NCBI RefSeq assembly: GCF_004682055.1
Contig: NZ_QUZU01000006.1
Coordinates: 1-64,000 of the forward strand
Direction of reading: 5' to 3'
Origin: Pseudomonas kairouanensis
Lineage (GTDB): Bacteria; Pseudomonadota; Gammaproteobacteria; Pseudomonadales; Pseudomonadaceae
DNA length: 64,000 nt
Shown: piece after piece, positions 1 to 8,298 of the stretch
Numbering within the stretch: position 1 is the first letter of the stretch
Layout of the letters: each line of letters starts with the position of its first letter
Translations under genes and position numbers: made by a program
The notes under the pieces: generated by a model
What the model saw: only the letters and a program-made list of their open reading frames with translations
The model's database searches: none
Told to the model about the DNA's origin: nothing

Positions 1-2
1 GG

Positions 3-413
3 GGCATGCCCGGCGCCGAAGCCTTGGTGCGGCACTTGAAGGCGCACAATATCCCGATTGCTGTGGGCACCAGTTCGTCGCGCAATTCGTTTGGCCACAA
101 GACCACCTTGCACCGCGAGTGGTTTGGCTTGTTCGACACCATCGTCACCGCTGACGACCCGGAAGTGGGCGCGGCCAAGCCTGCACCGGATATCTTCCTC
201 ACTGCTGCGCGCCGCCTGGGTGTGGCGCCTGAGGACTGCCTGGTGTTCGAGGATTCGCCGTTTGGTGTGACGGCGGCGAAGGCTGCCAACATGACGGCCA
301 TCGCTGTGCCTGATGAGGCCATGGCGGACAGCAAGTATCACCATGCTGACCAGATCATTCGCAAACTCGCAGAGTTTGATTTGGCGGCGTATGGCTTACC
401 ACCAATGCGCTGA
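3..413 (+). CDS. HAD-superfamily hydrolase, C-terminal part (cut by window edge)
   Basis: This is the end of a HAD-family subclass IA phosphatase (beta-phosphoglucomutase/GS1-like). The open frame runs to the left edge, so the N-terminal nucleophile motif is outside the window. Visible parts are motif II (VGTSSS), the motif III lysine in AAKPAPDIF, and motif IV, EDSPFGVTAAKAA, with the acidic residues that bind Mg2+. The family dephosphorylates small phosphorylated metabolites; the substrate cannot be read from this fragment. A Met codon at 6 is internal to the fold and is unlikely to be the true start. Confidence 0.85.
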   Translation, partial: GMPGAEALVRHLKAHNIPIAVGTSSSRNSFGHKTTLHREWFGLFDTIVTADDPEVGAAKPAPDIFLTAARRLGVAPEDCLVFEDSPFGVTAAKAANMTAIAVPDEAMADSKYHHADQIIRKLAEFDLAAYGLPPMR

Positions 414-431
414 ATAAAACGCGGTAAAAAG

Positions 432-522
432 TGTGGGAGCGGGCTTGCTCGCGAAAGCGGAGTGTCAGTCGACAGATTAATCGACTGATCCACTGCATTC
501 GCGAGCAAGCCCGCTCCCACAT
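432..522. repeat. REPIN, GCGGGCTTGCTCGCGAA type
   Basis: Two inverted REP units (TGTGGGAGCGGGCTTGCTCG and its reverse complement ending in CCCACA) flank a variable spacer, forming a long imperfect hairpin. It lies between the convergent HAD hydrolase and SDR genes, the usual extragenic position of Pseudomonas REPINs, and may also stop transcription from both sides. Confidence 0.95.
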
Positions 523-547
523 TTGGTTTTGCAGTGTTCCTGGCAGC

Positions 548-1294
548 TTAGGCGCTGAAACCACCATCGATGGTCAAGCTCGCACCCGTGATGTAACCGG
601 CCTCTGGGCCTGCAAGATAAGCCACGAAGCTGGCAATCTCTTCAACATGGCCATACCGGCCCACCGCCATCAACCCAATCAAGCTCTCGGCAAAATCACT
701 GTTTGCCGGGTTCATATCGGTGTCCACCGGCCCAGGTTGCACATTGTTGATGGTGATGCCCTTAGGCCCCAGGTCGCGCGCCAAGCCTTTGGTCAAGCCC
801 ACCAGCGCTGCTTTGCTCATCGCATAGGGGCCGCCACCGCCAAAGGGCATGCGCTCGGCGTTGGTGCTGCCGATATTGATCACCCGGCCGCCGTCACCCA
901 TGTGCCTGGCCGCTTCCTGGGTGGCGATAAACACGCTGCGCACGTTGATTGCCAGGGTCTGGTCAAAGTCTTCCAGCTTGAAGTCTTCCAGCGGTGCGAT
1001 GGCCAGTACACCGGCGTTGTTCACCAGGATGTCCAGGCGCCCAAAGGCTTCGACGGTGGCGTTGACGGCGTTGCGGATTGCTTCGGCACTGGCGCTGTCG
1101 GCGTGGATCGCCAGGGCCTTGCCGCCTTCGCTGATCACGCTGTTTTGCAGTTCTTCAGCCTTGGCGGCCGAACTCACGTAGGTAAAGGCAACTGCTGCAC
1201 CCTGCGCGGCGAGGCGCTTGACGATGGCGGCGCCGATGCCGCGGGAACCGCCTTGAATCAAGGCGACTTTGCCGCTGAGGTTTTGTGTGGTCAT
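548..1294 (-). CDS. SDR-family NAD(P)-dependent oxidoreductase
   Basis: 248-residue classical short-chain dehydrogenase of the 3-oxoacyl-ACP reductase (FabG-like) type. The cofactor loop is GGSRGIG near residue 15, with Gln in place of the usual Thr at its start. NNAG is near 92, the catalytic Ser is about 143 in NIGS, and the YAMSK motif gives Tyr157 and Lys161. The C-terminal ITGASLTIDGGFSA is typical. It is divergent from a LysR regulator 126 bp away, so it is probably that regulator's target. The substrate is unknown; single SDRs of this type reduce ketones, sugars or quinones in addition to acyl-ACPs. Confidence 0.9.
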   Translation of the reverse strand: MTTQNLSGKVALIQGGSRGIGAAIVKRLAAQGAAVAFTYVSSAAKAEELQNSVISEGGKALAIHADSASAEAIRNAVNATVEAFGRLDILVNNAGVLAIAPLEDFKLEDFDQTLAINVRSVFIATQEAARHMGDGGRVINIGSTNAERMPFGGGGPYAMSKAALVGLTKGLARDLGPKGITINNVQPGPVDTDMNPANSDFAESLIGLMAVGRYGHVEEIASFVAYLAGPEAGYITGASLTIDGGFSA

Positions 1295-1420
1295 GTCGAT
1301 CTCCTAGCTGTTCAAGGCGGAATGCCTTGTTGTTGGAGCCGAGTATCGACCTCACCGACCCACCCCGGTAGACCGTGATTGCTATAGTCTGTGTAAACCA
1401 AAAGTTTAGAGTGGGGTGAG

Positions 1421-2344
1421 ATGGAAAGCTTTGGCAGTATCGAATGCTTTGTGCGCAGCGCTGAGGGTGGCAGTTTTGCCGAGGCAGCGCGGCACTTGAG
1501 CCTCACCCCGGCAGCGGTCGGCAAGAGCGTCGCCAAGCTGGAGGCGCGCTTGGGGGTGCGCCTGTTCCAGCGCAGCACCCGGCGCCTTACCCTGACCGAA
1601 GCGGGCAAGCTGTTCCTCGACGAAGTCAGTGGCAGCCTCACCACCATCCAGAATGCCGTGGCCAACCTGGCCAGCGCCGAAGGGCGGCCGGTGGGCACGC
1701 TCAAGGTCAGCATGGGCACGGTGTTTGGCAATCGCTATGTGGTGCCGCTGTTGGGGGCGTTCATGCAACGTTTCCCGGATATCAGCCCGGACTGGCATTT
1801 TGATAACCGCCAGGTGGACTTGATCGGCCAGGGCTTTGATGCGGCCATCGGCGGTGGATTCGAGCTGCCTCAGGGCGTGGTGGCGCGCAAGCTCACGCCT
1901 GCACACCGCGTGTTGGTGGCCTCGCCGGATTACCTCGCGCGGTGCACGTCGGTGCGAACGCCCGAAGACCTGTCCCACTGCCACGGCATCCTTATCCGTT
2001 CGCCGCAGACCGGGCGTATCCGCTCATGGCAACTGACCAGCCGCGAACGTGAACACCGCCCATTGGTGCTCAAACCCAGCATGACCATGAGCGACTCCGA
2101 AGCCGCCTGCTGCGCCAGCGCCCAGGGTTTGGGGATTGCGTTGGTGAGCATGCCGATGGCCGTGCCGTTTCTGGACAGTGGCGCGGTGGTGCGGGTGTTG
2201 CCGGATTGGTATGTGGATGACGGCAACATTTCCATCTACTACGCCGAGCACAAATTGCTGCCGGGCAAGACGCGGGCGTTTGTGGATTTCATCATCGAGC
2301 AGTTTACCGAGCAGCGGTTAGGTCAGCGGTTCAGCGCAATCTAA
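1421..2344 (+). CDS. LysR-family transcriptional regulator
   Basis: 307-residue LysR-type regulator. The N-terminal winged helix is clear (MESFGSIECFVRSAEGGSFA, then AAVGKSVAKLEARLGVRLF at about residues 30-48), followed by a substrate-binding-like effector domain. Its sequence fits the CrgA-like branch that usually controls an adjacent divergent oxidoreductase. The shared 126-bp spacer with the SDR gene should hold both promoters and the binding site. The effector cannot be inferred. Confidence 0.93.
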   Translation: MESFGSIECFVRSAEGGSFAEAARHLSLTPAAVGKSVAKLEARLGVRLFQRSTRRLTLTEAGKLFLDEVSGSLTTIQNAVANLASAEGRPVGTLKVSMGTVFGNRYVVPLLGAFMQRFPDISPDWHFDNRQVDLIGQGFDAAIGGGFELPQGVVARKLTPAHRVLVASPDYLARCTSVRTPEDLSHCHGILIRSPQTGRIRSWQLTSREREHRPLVLKPSMTMSDSEAACCASAQGLGIALVSMPMAVPFLDSGAVVRVLPDWYVDDGNISIYYAEHKLLPGKTRAFVDFIIEQFTEQRLGQRFSAI

Positions 2345-2363
2345 AACTGTACACGGCTCAAAA

Positions 2364-2392
2364 TGTGGGAGGGAGCAAGCCCCCTCCCACAT
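2364..2392. repeat. Single REP palindrome
   Basis: One GTGGGAGGGAGCAAGCCCCCTCCCAC palindrome between the convergent LysR and racemase genes. It lacks the second unit of a REPIN and could form a strong hairpin acting on both transcripts. Confidence 0.85.
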
Positions 2393-2399
2393 TGGATCT

Positions 2400-3128
2400 T
2401 CAGCGGCCGAACTCGCCCGGCCAGCCAATCACCTTCTTCGGCCTCGGCGTCGCATAAGTCCTGATCTTCGACGTCGACAACCCCAACCGCACCAGCGACT
2501 CGGCAATCGTCACCGCCGCCGTTACCCCATCCACCACCGGTACACCGGTACGCTGGCGGATCTGCTCATCCAGCCCAGCCATGCCGCCGCAGCCAAGGCA
2601 GATCACCTCGGCCTTGTCTTCGCTGATCGCCAACTCGGCCTGACGTACGATGGCCTCCATGGCGGCCAGCGGGTCTTCTTCCAGCTCCAGCACCGCCATG
2701 CCGCTGGCCCGCACCGAGGCGCAACGCTGGTAGAGCCCGGCGAGTTTCAGGCGGTCTTCGATCAGCGGCACGGTACGGTCCAGGGTGGTCACCACCGAAT
2801 AGGCGTGGCCCAGGAACATTGCAGTGCTGGCGGCGGCTTCGGTGATGTCCACCACTGGCACGTTCAACAACTCCTGCAAGCCTTCACGGCCATGTTCGCC
2901 ATAGCCGGCCTGGATCACCGCATCGAATGGCTGGTCGTAGGCCATCACCCGGTCCATCACCGCTATAGCCGCCAGGTAGCTTTCAAAATTGCCCTCCACC
3001 GACTCCGCGCCGAAGTAAGGCGTGAGCCCGACAATCTCAGTACCCGGTGCCGCCACGGCTCGTGCCTGCTGGGCAATGGTGTCGGTGATGGATTCGGTGG
3101 TGTTGACGTTGACCACAAGGATACGCAT
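2400..3128 (-). CDS. Asp/Glu/hydantoin racemase-superfamily protein
   Basis: 242-residue member of the Asp/Glu/hydantoin racemase superfamily (hydantoin and allantoin racemases). The second catalytic cysteine is present (Cys180 in ICLGCGGMAG). The segment that normally carries the first, of the form A-C-F/Y-G, reads AGYGEHG here, with Gly75 in place of Cys. A two-base racemase needs both, so true racemase activity is doubtful; arylmalonate decarboxylase is a family member with a Gly/Cys pair like this. It lies 12 bp downstream of an NCS1 permease gene and is probably co-transcribed, so the substrate is likely a hydantoin-like or other nitrogen heterocycle brought in by the permease. No hydantoinase or allantoinase is nearby. 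Confidence 0.85.
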   Translation of the reverse strand: MRILVVNVNTTESITDTIAQQARAVAAPGTEIVGLTPYFGAESVEGNFESYLAAIAVMDRVMAYDQPFDAVIQAGYGEHGREGLQELLNVPVVDITEAAASTAMFLGHAYSVVTTLDRTVPLIEDRLKLAGLYQRCASVRASGMAVLELEEDPLAAMEAIVRQAELAISEDKAEVICLGCGGMAGLDEQIRQRTGVPVVDGVTAAVTIAESLVRLGLSTSKIRTYATPRPKKVIGWPGEFGR

Positions 3129-3140
3129 GGGAGGTCCTTA

Positions 3141-4661
3141 TTAATGACTGACGTTATCGACGGCAATGCTTTCGCCACTGACATCGGCGTAGAACGGCTG
3201 GCGCTTGGCGATCAGCAGGTACAGCAACCCTGCAATCCCGGCGCCAAACATCCAGGAAAACGGTGAGACGCTGGCAAAACCAGGCAGCAGGGCTAGCAGA
3301 ATGGCGATGACCGCTGCAGGAATAAATGCCGCCACGGCGCGCAAATTCACCCCGCGGCTGTAGTAATAAGCCCCGTTCGGGTCTTCGCTATACAGCTGCA
3401 ACACATCTACCCGGCTTTTACGGATCAACCAGTAATCGACCATGATCACCCCGTACAACGGCCCCAGCAGCGCGCCCAGGCCGGAGAGGAAGTACACGAT
3501 CACCAGCGGGCTGTTGTAGAGGTTCCACGGCAGGATCAGCACCGCCACCATGGCGCTGATCAACCCGGCGCGACGGAAGTTCAGGTACTTGGGCGCCAGG
3601 TTGCTCAGCACAAACGCCGGTGCGACAAAGTTGGCCATGATGTTCACCGCCACGGTGACGATCAGGAACGCCAGGCAACCCAGCACCAGGAAGAAGGTAT
3701 TCGGGATAGCGGCGATGATTTCGGTGGGGCTTTCGATCACTCGGCCATTGAGCTGGAACTGCCCGCCGCACAGCAGCACGGTGATGGCGGCAAACACCAG
3801 GATGTTCACTGGCAGGCCCCAGAAGTTACCCACCTGGATGGTCTTGCGGCACGGCGAGGAGCGGGCGAAATCGCAGAAGTTGAGGATCAGCGTGCCGTAG
3901 ATCGCCAGCCACAACGCGCCACCGGCAAAGATATTGCGCCACATCTCGCCGCCGCTCAGCGGCTCGCGGATCGACCAGGCAATGTTGCCGCCGGTCTGGA
4001 AATACATCCAGCCGGCCAGCGAAGCCACCGTCAGCAGGATCACCGGCCCGGCGAAGCCTTCATAACGGCGCACCATCTCCATGCCGTAAGCCAGGATCAC
4101 CAGTTGTACCAGCCAGATCGCCACGAAACAGGCCCAGCCCAGGGACGACAGGCCGAGGATCGAGTCGTGGTCGTATTCGGCAAAGCCTGGATGAATGGCC
4201 GTCAGCAACACGCGGAAAACCACCGAGGCCAGGTAGGTCTGAATACCAAACCAGGCGATCGCGATCACTGCACGGATCAACGCCGGAATCTGTGCGCCGT
4301 GGATACCAAAACTAATGCGGCTGATCACCGGGAACGGCACACCGGTTTTCTGGCCCATATAGCCCGACAGGTTCATGAAGAAGTACACCAGCGCCGCCCC
4401 GATGCCGAGGGACAACAGAATCTGCCAGCCGCCCAGGCCCAATGCATACAGGCCAATGGCGAAGGAATAGTTGGCGATGTTGTGCACGTCGTTGGTCCAC
4501 AACGCAAAGATGCTGTAGCGGCCCCAGCGCCGACCTTCGACCTTGGTAGGCGCCAGGTCCTTGTTGTGCAGGCGCGGGCTTAGGACCAACGGGCCGGGGG
4601 CCGTGGTGTTCAGGGAGGAGGGCAGATCCAGTGCGATGTTATTCGAGAGGCTTGTACGCAT
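3141..4661 (-). CDS. NCS1-family nucleobase/hydantoin/allantoin symporter
   Basis: 506-residue inner-membrane permease of the nucleobase:cation symporter-1 family (Mhp1, allantoin and cytosine permeases). About twelve hydrophobic segments are visible. The N-terminal signature is present: NKDLAPTKVEGRRWG, then FALWTNDVHNIANYSFAIG, whose Trp-Thr-Asn-Asp belongs to the substrate/Na+ site region. It is first in a two-gene unit with the racemase-like gene. A sigma-54-like promoter and a perfect palindrome lie upstream, suggesting nitrogen-regulated uptake of a heterocycle used as nitrogen source. The exact substrate cannot be read from sequence. Confidence 0.9.
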   Translation of the reverse strand: MRTSLSNNIALDLPSSLNTTAPGPLVLSPRLHNKDLAPTKVEGRRWGRYSIFALWTNDVHNIANYSFAIGLYALGLGGWQILLSLGIGAALVYFFMNLSGYMGQKTGVPFPVISRISFGIHGAQIPALIRAVIAIAWFGIQTYLASVVFRVLLTAIHPGFAEYDHDSILGLSSLGWACFVAIWLVQLVILAYGMEMVRRYEGFAGPVILLTVASLAGWMYFQTGGNIAWSIREPLSGGEMWRNIFAGGALWLAIYGTLILNFCDFARSSPCRKTIQVGNFWGLPVNILVFAAITVLLCGGQFQLNGRVIESPTEIIAAIPNTFFLVLGCLAFLIVTVAVNIMANFVAPAFVLSNLAPKYLNFRRAGLISAMVAVLILPWNLYNSPLVIVYFLSGLGALLGPLYGVIMVDYWLIRKSRVDVLQLYSEDPNGAYYYSRGVNLRAVAAFIPAAVIAILLALLPGFASVSPFSWMFGAGIAGLLYLLIAKRQPFYADVSGESIAVDNVSH

Positions 4662-4728
4662 TCCGGCAGGCTCCAGCTCATCAGCGAGCGAGCCGCAGAT
4701 GGCAAAGTGTATGTAGGTTTTGTATTTA

Positions 4729-4738
4729 TTGTATACAA
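4729..4738. promoter_or_regulatory. Palindromic operator TTGTATACAA
   Basis: Perfect 10-bp palindrome 68 bp upstream of the permease start. TTGT-N2-ACAA sites are typical of FadR/VanR-type (FCD) GntR regulators. It would sit just downstream of the transcription start predicted from the sigma-54-like element at 4755-4770, a position suited to repression. Confidence 0.5.
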
Positions 4739-4754
4739 AGCTCTTTTCACCTTA

Positions 4755-4770
4755 AGCCACATGCGTGCCA
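4755..4770 (-). promoter_or_regulatory. Possible sigma-54 promoter of the NCS1 permease gene
   Basis: On the minus strand the sequence reads TGGCACGCATGTGGCT. The -24 box TGGCACG is perfect, the GG-N10-GC spacing is exact, and the -12 box (TGGCT for TTGCW) has one mismatch. Nitrogen control through RpoN would suit a permease for a nitrogenous heterocycle. Confidence 0.5.
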
Positions 4771-5022
4771 GTTTTCGATCTATGAAAGCCTTGGGTAATT
4801 TCGTTTTTATAGGTTGTTTTAGTAACTTGCTGAATTAGAAGAAATATAAATTGACCGTTTGAACAGGTATTTATTTTTCGGTGGGAACAAGGCGATTCGC
4901 GAAGGTGAAACAGAGGAGGGCAGAGGTGTTACGCAATGGTGCAAGCCAAGAGAAATTGCACACATAAATGGCACCGATGGTTACAGGTATGTGTACATAT
5001 TGAATTGGCAATGCGAAACAAA

Positions 5023-5112
5023 TGTGGGAGCGGGCTTGCTCGCGAAAGCTATGTGCCAGTGATGAATACATCAACTGATACACCGCTTTCGCGAGCAAGC
5101 CCGCTCCCACAC
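5023..5112. repeat. REPIN, GCGGGCTTGCTCGCGAA type
   Basis: Inverted pair of REP units starting TGTGGGAGCGGG and ending GCCCGCTCCCACA, 31 bp downstream of the cysH stop. Confidence 0.95.
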
Positions 5113-5143
5113 AAACCGCGCCGACCTGTTTATCGCATCAGCT

Positions 5144-5878
5144 TCACGCCTTGCTGATGATATTCCCCGCATGCAGCCCGCATTCCTTCTGCGTGGCCTC
5201 TTCCCACCACCAGCGCCCCTCGCGCTCATGCTGGTTCGGCAGCACCGGGCGCGTGCACGGCTCGCAGCCAATGCTGATAAACCCGCGCTCATGCAGGCTG
5301 TTGTATGGCAGCTCCAACATGCGGATGTAGCCCCAGACTTCCTCGCTGGTCATCTGCGCCAGCGGGTTGAACTTGTAGAGCGTGCGCTCCGGCGTGGAGA
5401 ACGCCGAATCGATCTCCAGCGCCGCCACCTGGCTGCGGGTGCCGGGGCTCTGGTCGCGGCGCTGGCCGGTGGCCCAGGCGCTCACGCCAGACAGCTTGCG
5501 GCGCAGCGGCTCGATCTTGCGCACGCCGCAGCATTCGCCATGGCCGTCCTTGTAGAAGCTGAACAGGCCCTTTTCCTTGACGAAGGGTTCCAGCTTGCTC
5601 TGGTCTGGCGAGATCAGTTCGATGTCGATGTTGTAGAACTCACGCACCTGCTCGATAAACCGGTAAGTCTCCGGGTGCAGGCGACCGGTGTCGAGGCTGA
5701 ACACCTTGACGTTCTTGTTCAGCTTCCAGGCCATGTCCACCAGCACCACATCCTCGGCGCCGCTGAAGGAAATCCACAGGTCATCACCAAACTGGCTGAA
5801 AGCCAGCTTGAGAATGTCCTGGGCAGACTTGTTGGCATAGGTCGCGGCGAGTTCGGCGACGTCGAAAGCTTGGTTCAT
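5144..5878 (-). CDS. cysH: Assimilatory adenylylsulfate reductase CysH
   Basis: 244-residue reductase turning activated sulfate into sulfite for cysteine synthesis. The PAPS-reductase fold is seen in [16 protein letters not shown] (about residues 39-54) and [13 protein letters not shown]. Two cysteine pairs, CCGVRK and GCEPCTRP, ligate a 4Fe-4S cluster, which marks the APS-using enzyme of plants and pseudomonads rather than enterobacterial PAPS reductase. The start was set at 5878 ([10 protein letters not shown]), the usual N-terminus. The open frame continues upstream to 6697 but runs antisense through thrH there. It is divergent from thrH. Confidence 0.95.
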   Translation of the reverse strand: MNQAFDVAELAATYANKSAQDILKLAFSQFGDDLWISFSGAEDVVLVDMAWKLNKNVKVFSLDTGRLHPETYRFIEQVREFYNIDIELISPDQSKLEPFVKEKGLFSFYKDGHGECCGVRKIEPLRRKLSGVSAWATGQRRDQSPGTRSQVAALEIDSAFSTPERTLYKFNPLAQMTSEEVWGYIRMLELPYNSLHERGFISIGCEPCTRPVLPNQHEREGRWWWEEATQKECGLHAGNIISKA

Positions 5879-6031
5879 CAGGACGGTTCCTACAAGGTCA
5901 GTGGCGCTGAGCGCTCTATAGGGAAGCGATGGTATCAAAATCCGCTCTGCGTTGCGGCGGCGAGCTTGAATCGCTAGAGTTCGGCAGTCCTTTTGCTCGC
6001 TCAACCAACAACATCTAAATGGGAGTGTCTT

Positions 6032-6649
6032 GTGGAAATTGCCTGTCTCGACCTGGAAGGGGTACTGGTTCCGGAAATCTGGATCGCCTTCGCCGAAAAA
6101 ACCGGTATTGAATCCCTGCGGGCCACCACGCGGGACATTCCCGACTACGACGTGCTGATGAAGCAACGCCTGCGCATCCTCGACGAACATGGGCTCAAGC
6201 TCGCCGACATCCAGGAAGTGATCGCTACCCTCAAGCCGCTGGACGGCGCCATCGAGTTCGTCAACTGGCTGCGCGAGCGCTTCCAGGTGGTGATCCTGTC
6301 CGACACCTTCTACGAATTTTCCCAGCCTTTGATGCGCCAACTCGGTTTCCCGACCTTGCTGTGCCACCGCCTGATCACCGACGAAACCGACCGGGTGGTG
6401 AGTTACCAACTGCGCCAGAAAGACCCCAAGCGCCAGTCGGTGCTGGCTTTCAAGAGTCTGTACTACCGCGTGATCGCAGCGGGCGATTCCTACAACGACA
6501 CCACCATGCTGGGCGAAGCCGACCGTGGGATTTTGTTCCATGCGCCAGAGAATGTGATCCGCGAGTTCCCGCAGTTCCCGGCGGTGCATACGTTTGAGGA
6601 TTTGAAGCAGGAATTTATCAAGGCATCGAATCGGCAGTTGAGCCTGTAG
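6032..6649 (+). CDS. thrH: Phosphoserine phosphatase / homoserine phosphotransferase ThrH
   Basis: 205-residue HAD-family enzyme. ThrH of Pseudomonas aeruginosa, with the same length, dephosphorylates phosphoserine and can move the phosphate to homoserine, linking serine and threonine synthesis. Motif I is [11 protein letters not shown] (nucleophile Asp in DLEG), motif II is ILSDTFYEF, and motif IV is [11 protein letters not shown]. The start chosen is GTG at 6032 (reads [10 protein letters not shown]) with GGGAG just upstream. A longer frame from 5993 exists, but its extra 13 residues are not part of the family. Confidence 0.95.
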   Translation: MEIACLDLEGVLVPEIWIAFAEKTGIESLRATTRDIPDYDVLMKQRLRILDEHGLKLADIQEVIATLKPLDGAIEFVNWLRERFQVVILSDTFYEFSQPLMRQLGFPTLLCHRLITDETDRVVSYQLRQKDPKRQSVLAFKSLYYRVIAAGDSYNDTTMLGEADRGILFHAPENVIREFPQFPAVHTFEDLKQEFIKASNRQLSL

Positions 6650-6674
6650 GTTATGCGGCGTGGCTGATGGCCTT

Positions 6675-6757
6675 ATCGGGGGCAAGCCCCCTCTCACATT
6701 TGACCGAGTACATCCTTTGGAATGCGATCGAGTGTGGGAGGGGGCTTGCTCCCGATG
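6675..6757. repeat. REP pair, GGGGGCTTGCTCCCGAT type, tail-to-tail
   Basis: A unit beginning ATCGGGGGCAAGCCCCCTC and an opposite unit TGTGGGAGGGGGCTTGCTCC lie between the convergent thrH and pabB genes. Their order is reversed relative to most REPINs in this window. Confidence 0.85.
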
Positions 6758-6772
6758 AGGCCAGCCCAGTCA

Positions 6773-8116
6773 CTACAAACCTTCCAGTGTCTGCAACAAC
6801 ACCCGCACCTTCGTCAGCGACTCCTGATACTCCGCCTCCCACTCAGAGTCCGCGACAATCCCGCCGCCGCCCCAGCAGCACACTTGCCCGTCTTTAACCA
6901 ACAAGCTGCGGATGGCGATGGAGCTGTCCATCTCGCCGCGCACGTCCAGGTACACCAGTGAGCCGCAATAGAGCCCGCGTCGAGTCGGCTCCAACTCATC
7001 GATGATCTGCATCGCGCGGATCTTCGGCGCGCCGGTGATGGAGCCGCCGGGGAAGCTGCCGGCGATCAGGTCGAGGGCGTCTTTGTCGTCGGCCAATGTG
7101 CCGATGACGCTGCTCACCAGGTGGTGCACGTTGGGGTAGCTTTCCAGGCTGAACAGCTCTGGCACGCTCACCGAGCCGGTGCGGCAGGTGCGACCGAGGT
7201 CGTTGCGCAACAGGTCGACGATCATCAGGTTTTCGGCGCGGTCCTTCGGGCTGGCCAGCAGTTCGGCGGCGTTGGCGGCGTCTTCCTCGGGCGTTAAGCC
7301 TCGGGGGCGGGTGCCTTTGATCGGGCGGGTTTCGACTTGTCGCTCGCTGATGCGCACGAAGCGCTCTGGCGACAGGCTCAACACTGCGCCGTCATCCGGC
7401 AGGCTCTGGAACCCGGAGAACGGAGTAGGGCAAGCCTCGCGCAAGGCGCAATAAGCCGCCCACGGATCACCGCTGCACGGCGCACGAAAGCGTTGGGCAA
7501 AGTTGACCTGGTAACAGTCGCCGGCCTGGATGTAGTCCTGGATGCGCACAATGGCCTGGCGATAAGCCTCGGCGGTGAGGTCCGGGGCCATGGGGCCTTG
7601 GAGTTTGAAGGTAGCCGGGGTATCGAGGGTCTGTGCGCTGAACAACCCAATCAGGCGTTGGCGCTCGCTATCGACACATGCCGGATGGAAGACAAGCTGG
7701 CTGGTCTGCGCCTGGTGATCGCTGATCAGCGCCCAGGCGTATAGCCCAAAGCGTGCATCCGGCAGGTGCAGGTCGTCGGTGGCCAAGGTGGGCATCTGCT
7801 CCAGATGGCGGCCGAAGTCGTAGCTCAAATAGCCGATCAAACCGCCGGCAAAGGGCAGTTCGTACCCGGCGGGTAAATTCGCCTCACCCAGTTGCGTGAG
7901 GTTTTGCCGAAGACGTTGCAGGAAATCGCTGCCGCTTTCGTTGGGCGATACGGTCAAGGTTTCCACAGGCCATGCGCTGAGCAGGTCGTAACGCCCGCGC
8001 TCGGCAGCGGGCCGGCCGCTGTCCAGCAGCACAGAGCCTGGTGCATGGCGAATGGCCGCAAAATACTCGGCGGGGTTGGCTCGATAGGGCAGTGGGTGTA
8101 CGGAGCAGGTCGACAT
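6773..8116 (-). CDS. pabB: Aminodeoxychorismate synthase component I
   Basis: 447-residue chorismate-binding enzyme. With the amidotransferase PabA it makes 4-amino-4-deoxychorismate, the precursor of p-aminobenzoate and folate. Signature segments are PIKGTRPRG (the Lys that distinguishes this reaction), ENLMIVDLLRNDLGR, VHHLVSSVIG, FPGGSITGAPKIRAM and YCGSLVYLD. Length matches the family. It is monocistronic here, with REP elements on both sides. Confidence 0.95.
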   Translation of the reverse strand: MSTCSVHPLPYRANPAEYFAAIRHAPGSVLLDSGRPAAERGRYDLLSAWPVETLTVSPNESGSDFLQRLRQNLTQLGEANLPAGYELPFAGGLIGYLSYDFGRHLEQMPTLATDDLHLPDARFGLYAWALISDHQAQTSQLVFHPACVDSERQRLIGLFSAQTLDTPATFKLQGPMAPDLTAEAYRQAIVRIQDYIQAGDCYQVNFAQRFRAPCSGDPWAAYCALREACPTPFSGFQSLPDDGAVLSLSPERFVRISERQVETRPIKGTRPRGLTPEEDAANAAELLASPKDRAENLMIVDLLRNDLGRTCRTGSVSVPELFSLESYPNVHHLVSSVIGTLADDKDALDLIAGSFPGGSITGAPKIRAMQIIDELEPTRRGLYCGSLVYLDVRGEMDSSIAIRSLLVKDGQVCCWGGGGIVADSEWEAEYQESLTKVRVLLQTLEGL

Positions 8117-8196
8117 GCGTGGGATGGATCAGCCGTTGGCTTGGGGGAGGAGATTGTAGTCTGCCGAAGGGTTTGGTCCTAGAGCGCGGTTTCAAA

Positions 8197-8286
8197 TGTG
8201 GGAGGGGGCTTGCCCCCGATAACGGTGTGTCAGCGAGCATATTTGTTACTGAACTACCGCTATCGGGGGCAAGCCCCCTCCCACAT
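8197..8286. repeat. REPIN, GGGGGCTTGCCCCCGAT type
   Basis: Inverted pair TGTGGGAGGGGGCTTGCCCC ... GGGGCAAGCCCCCTCCCACA between pabB and the ATP-grasp gene. Confidence 0.95.
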
Positions 8287-8298
8287 TGGATTGGGTGT

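Larger units (their letters stand above)
4662..5143. other. 482-bp intergenic region
   Basis: Region between the permease gene and cysH. It holds the permease promoter elements (4729-4770) and a REPIN (5023-5112). The rest, 4771-5022, is AT-richer than its surroundings. It carries a possible 67-codon frame from 4859 that runs into the REP and resembles nothing I know, so I do not call a gene. Confidence 0.6.

Noticed and set aside
3..413. HAD hydrolase as a truncated pseudogene
   Set aside because: The missing N-terminus is explained by the window edge; the same applies to smc at the right end.
4859..5062. 67-codon frame in the permease-cysH gap
   Set aside because: It ends inside a REP palindrome, has no family resemblance and a weak ribosome site.
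5879..6697. N-terminal extension of cysH through thrH
   Set aside because: The extra residues are antisense to thrH, and cysH has its normal start at 5878.
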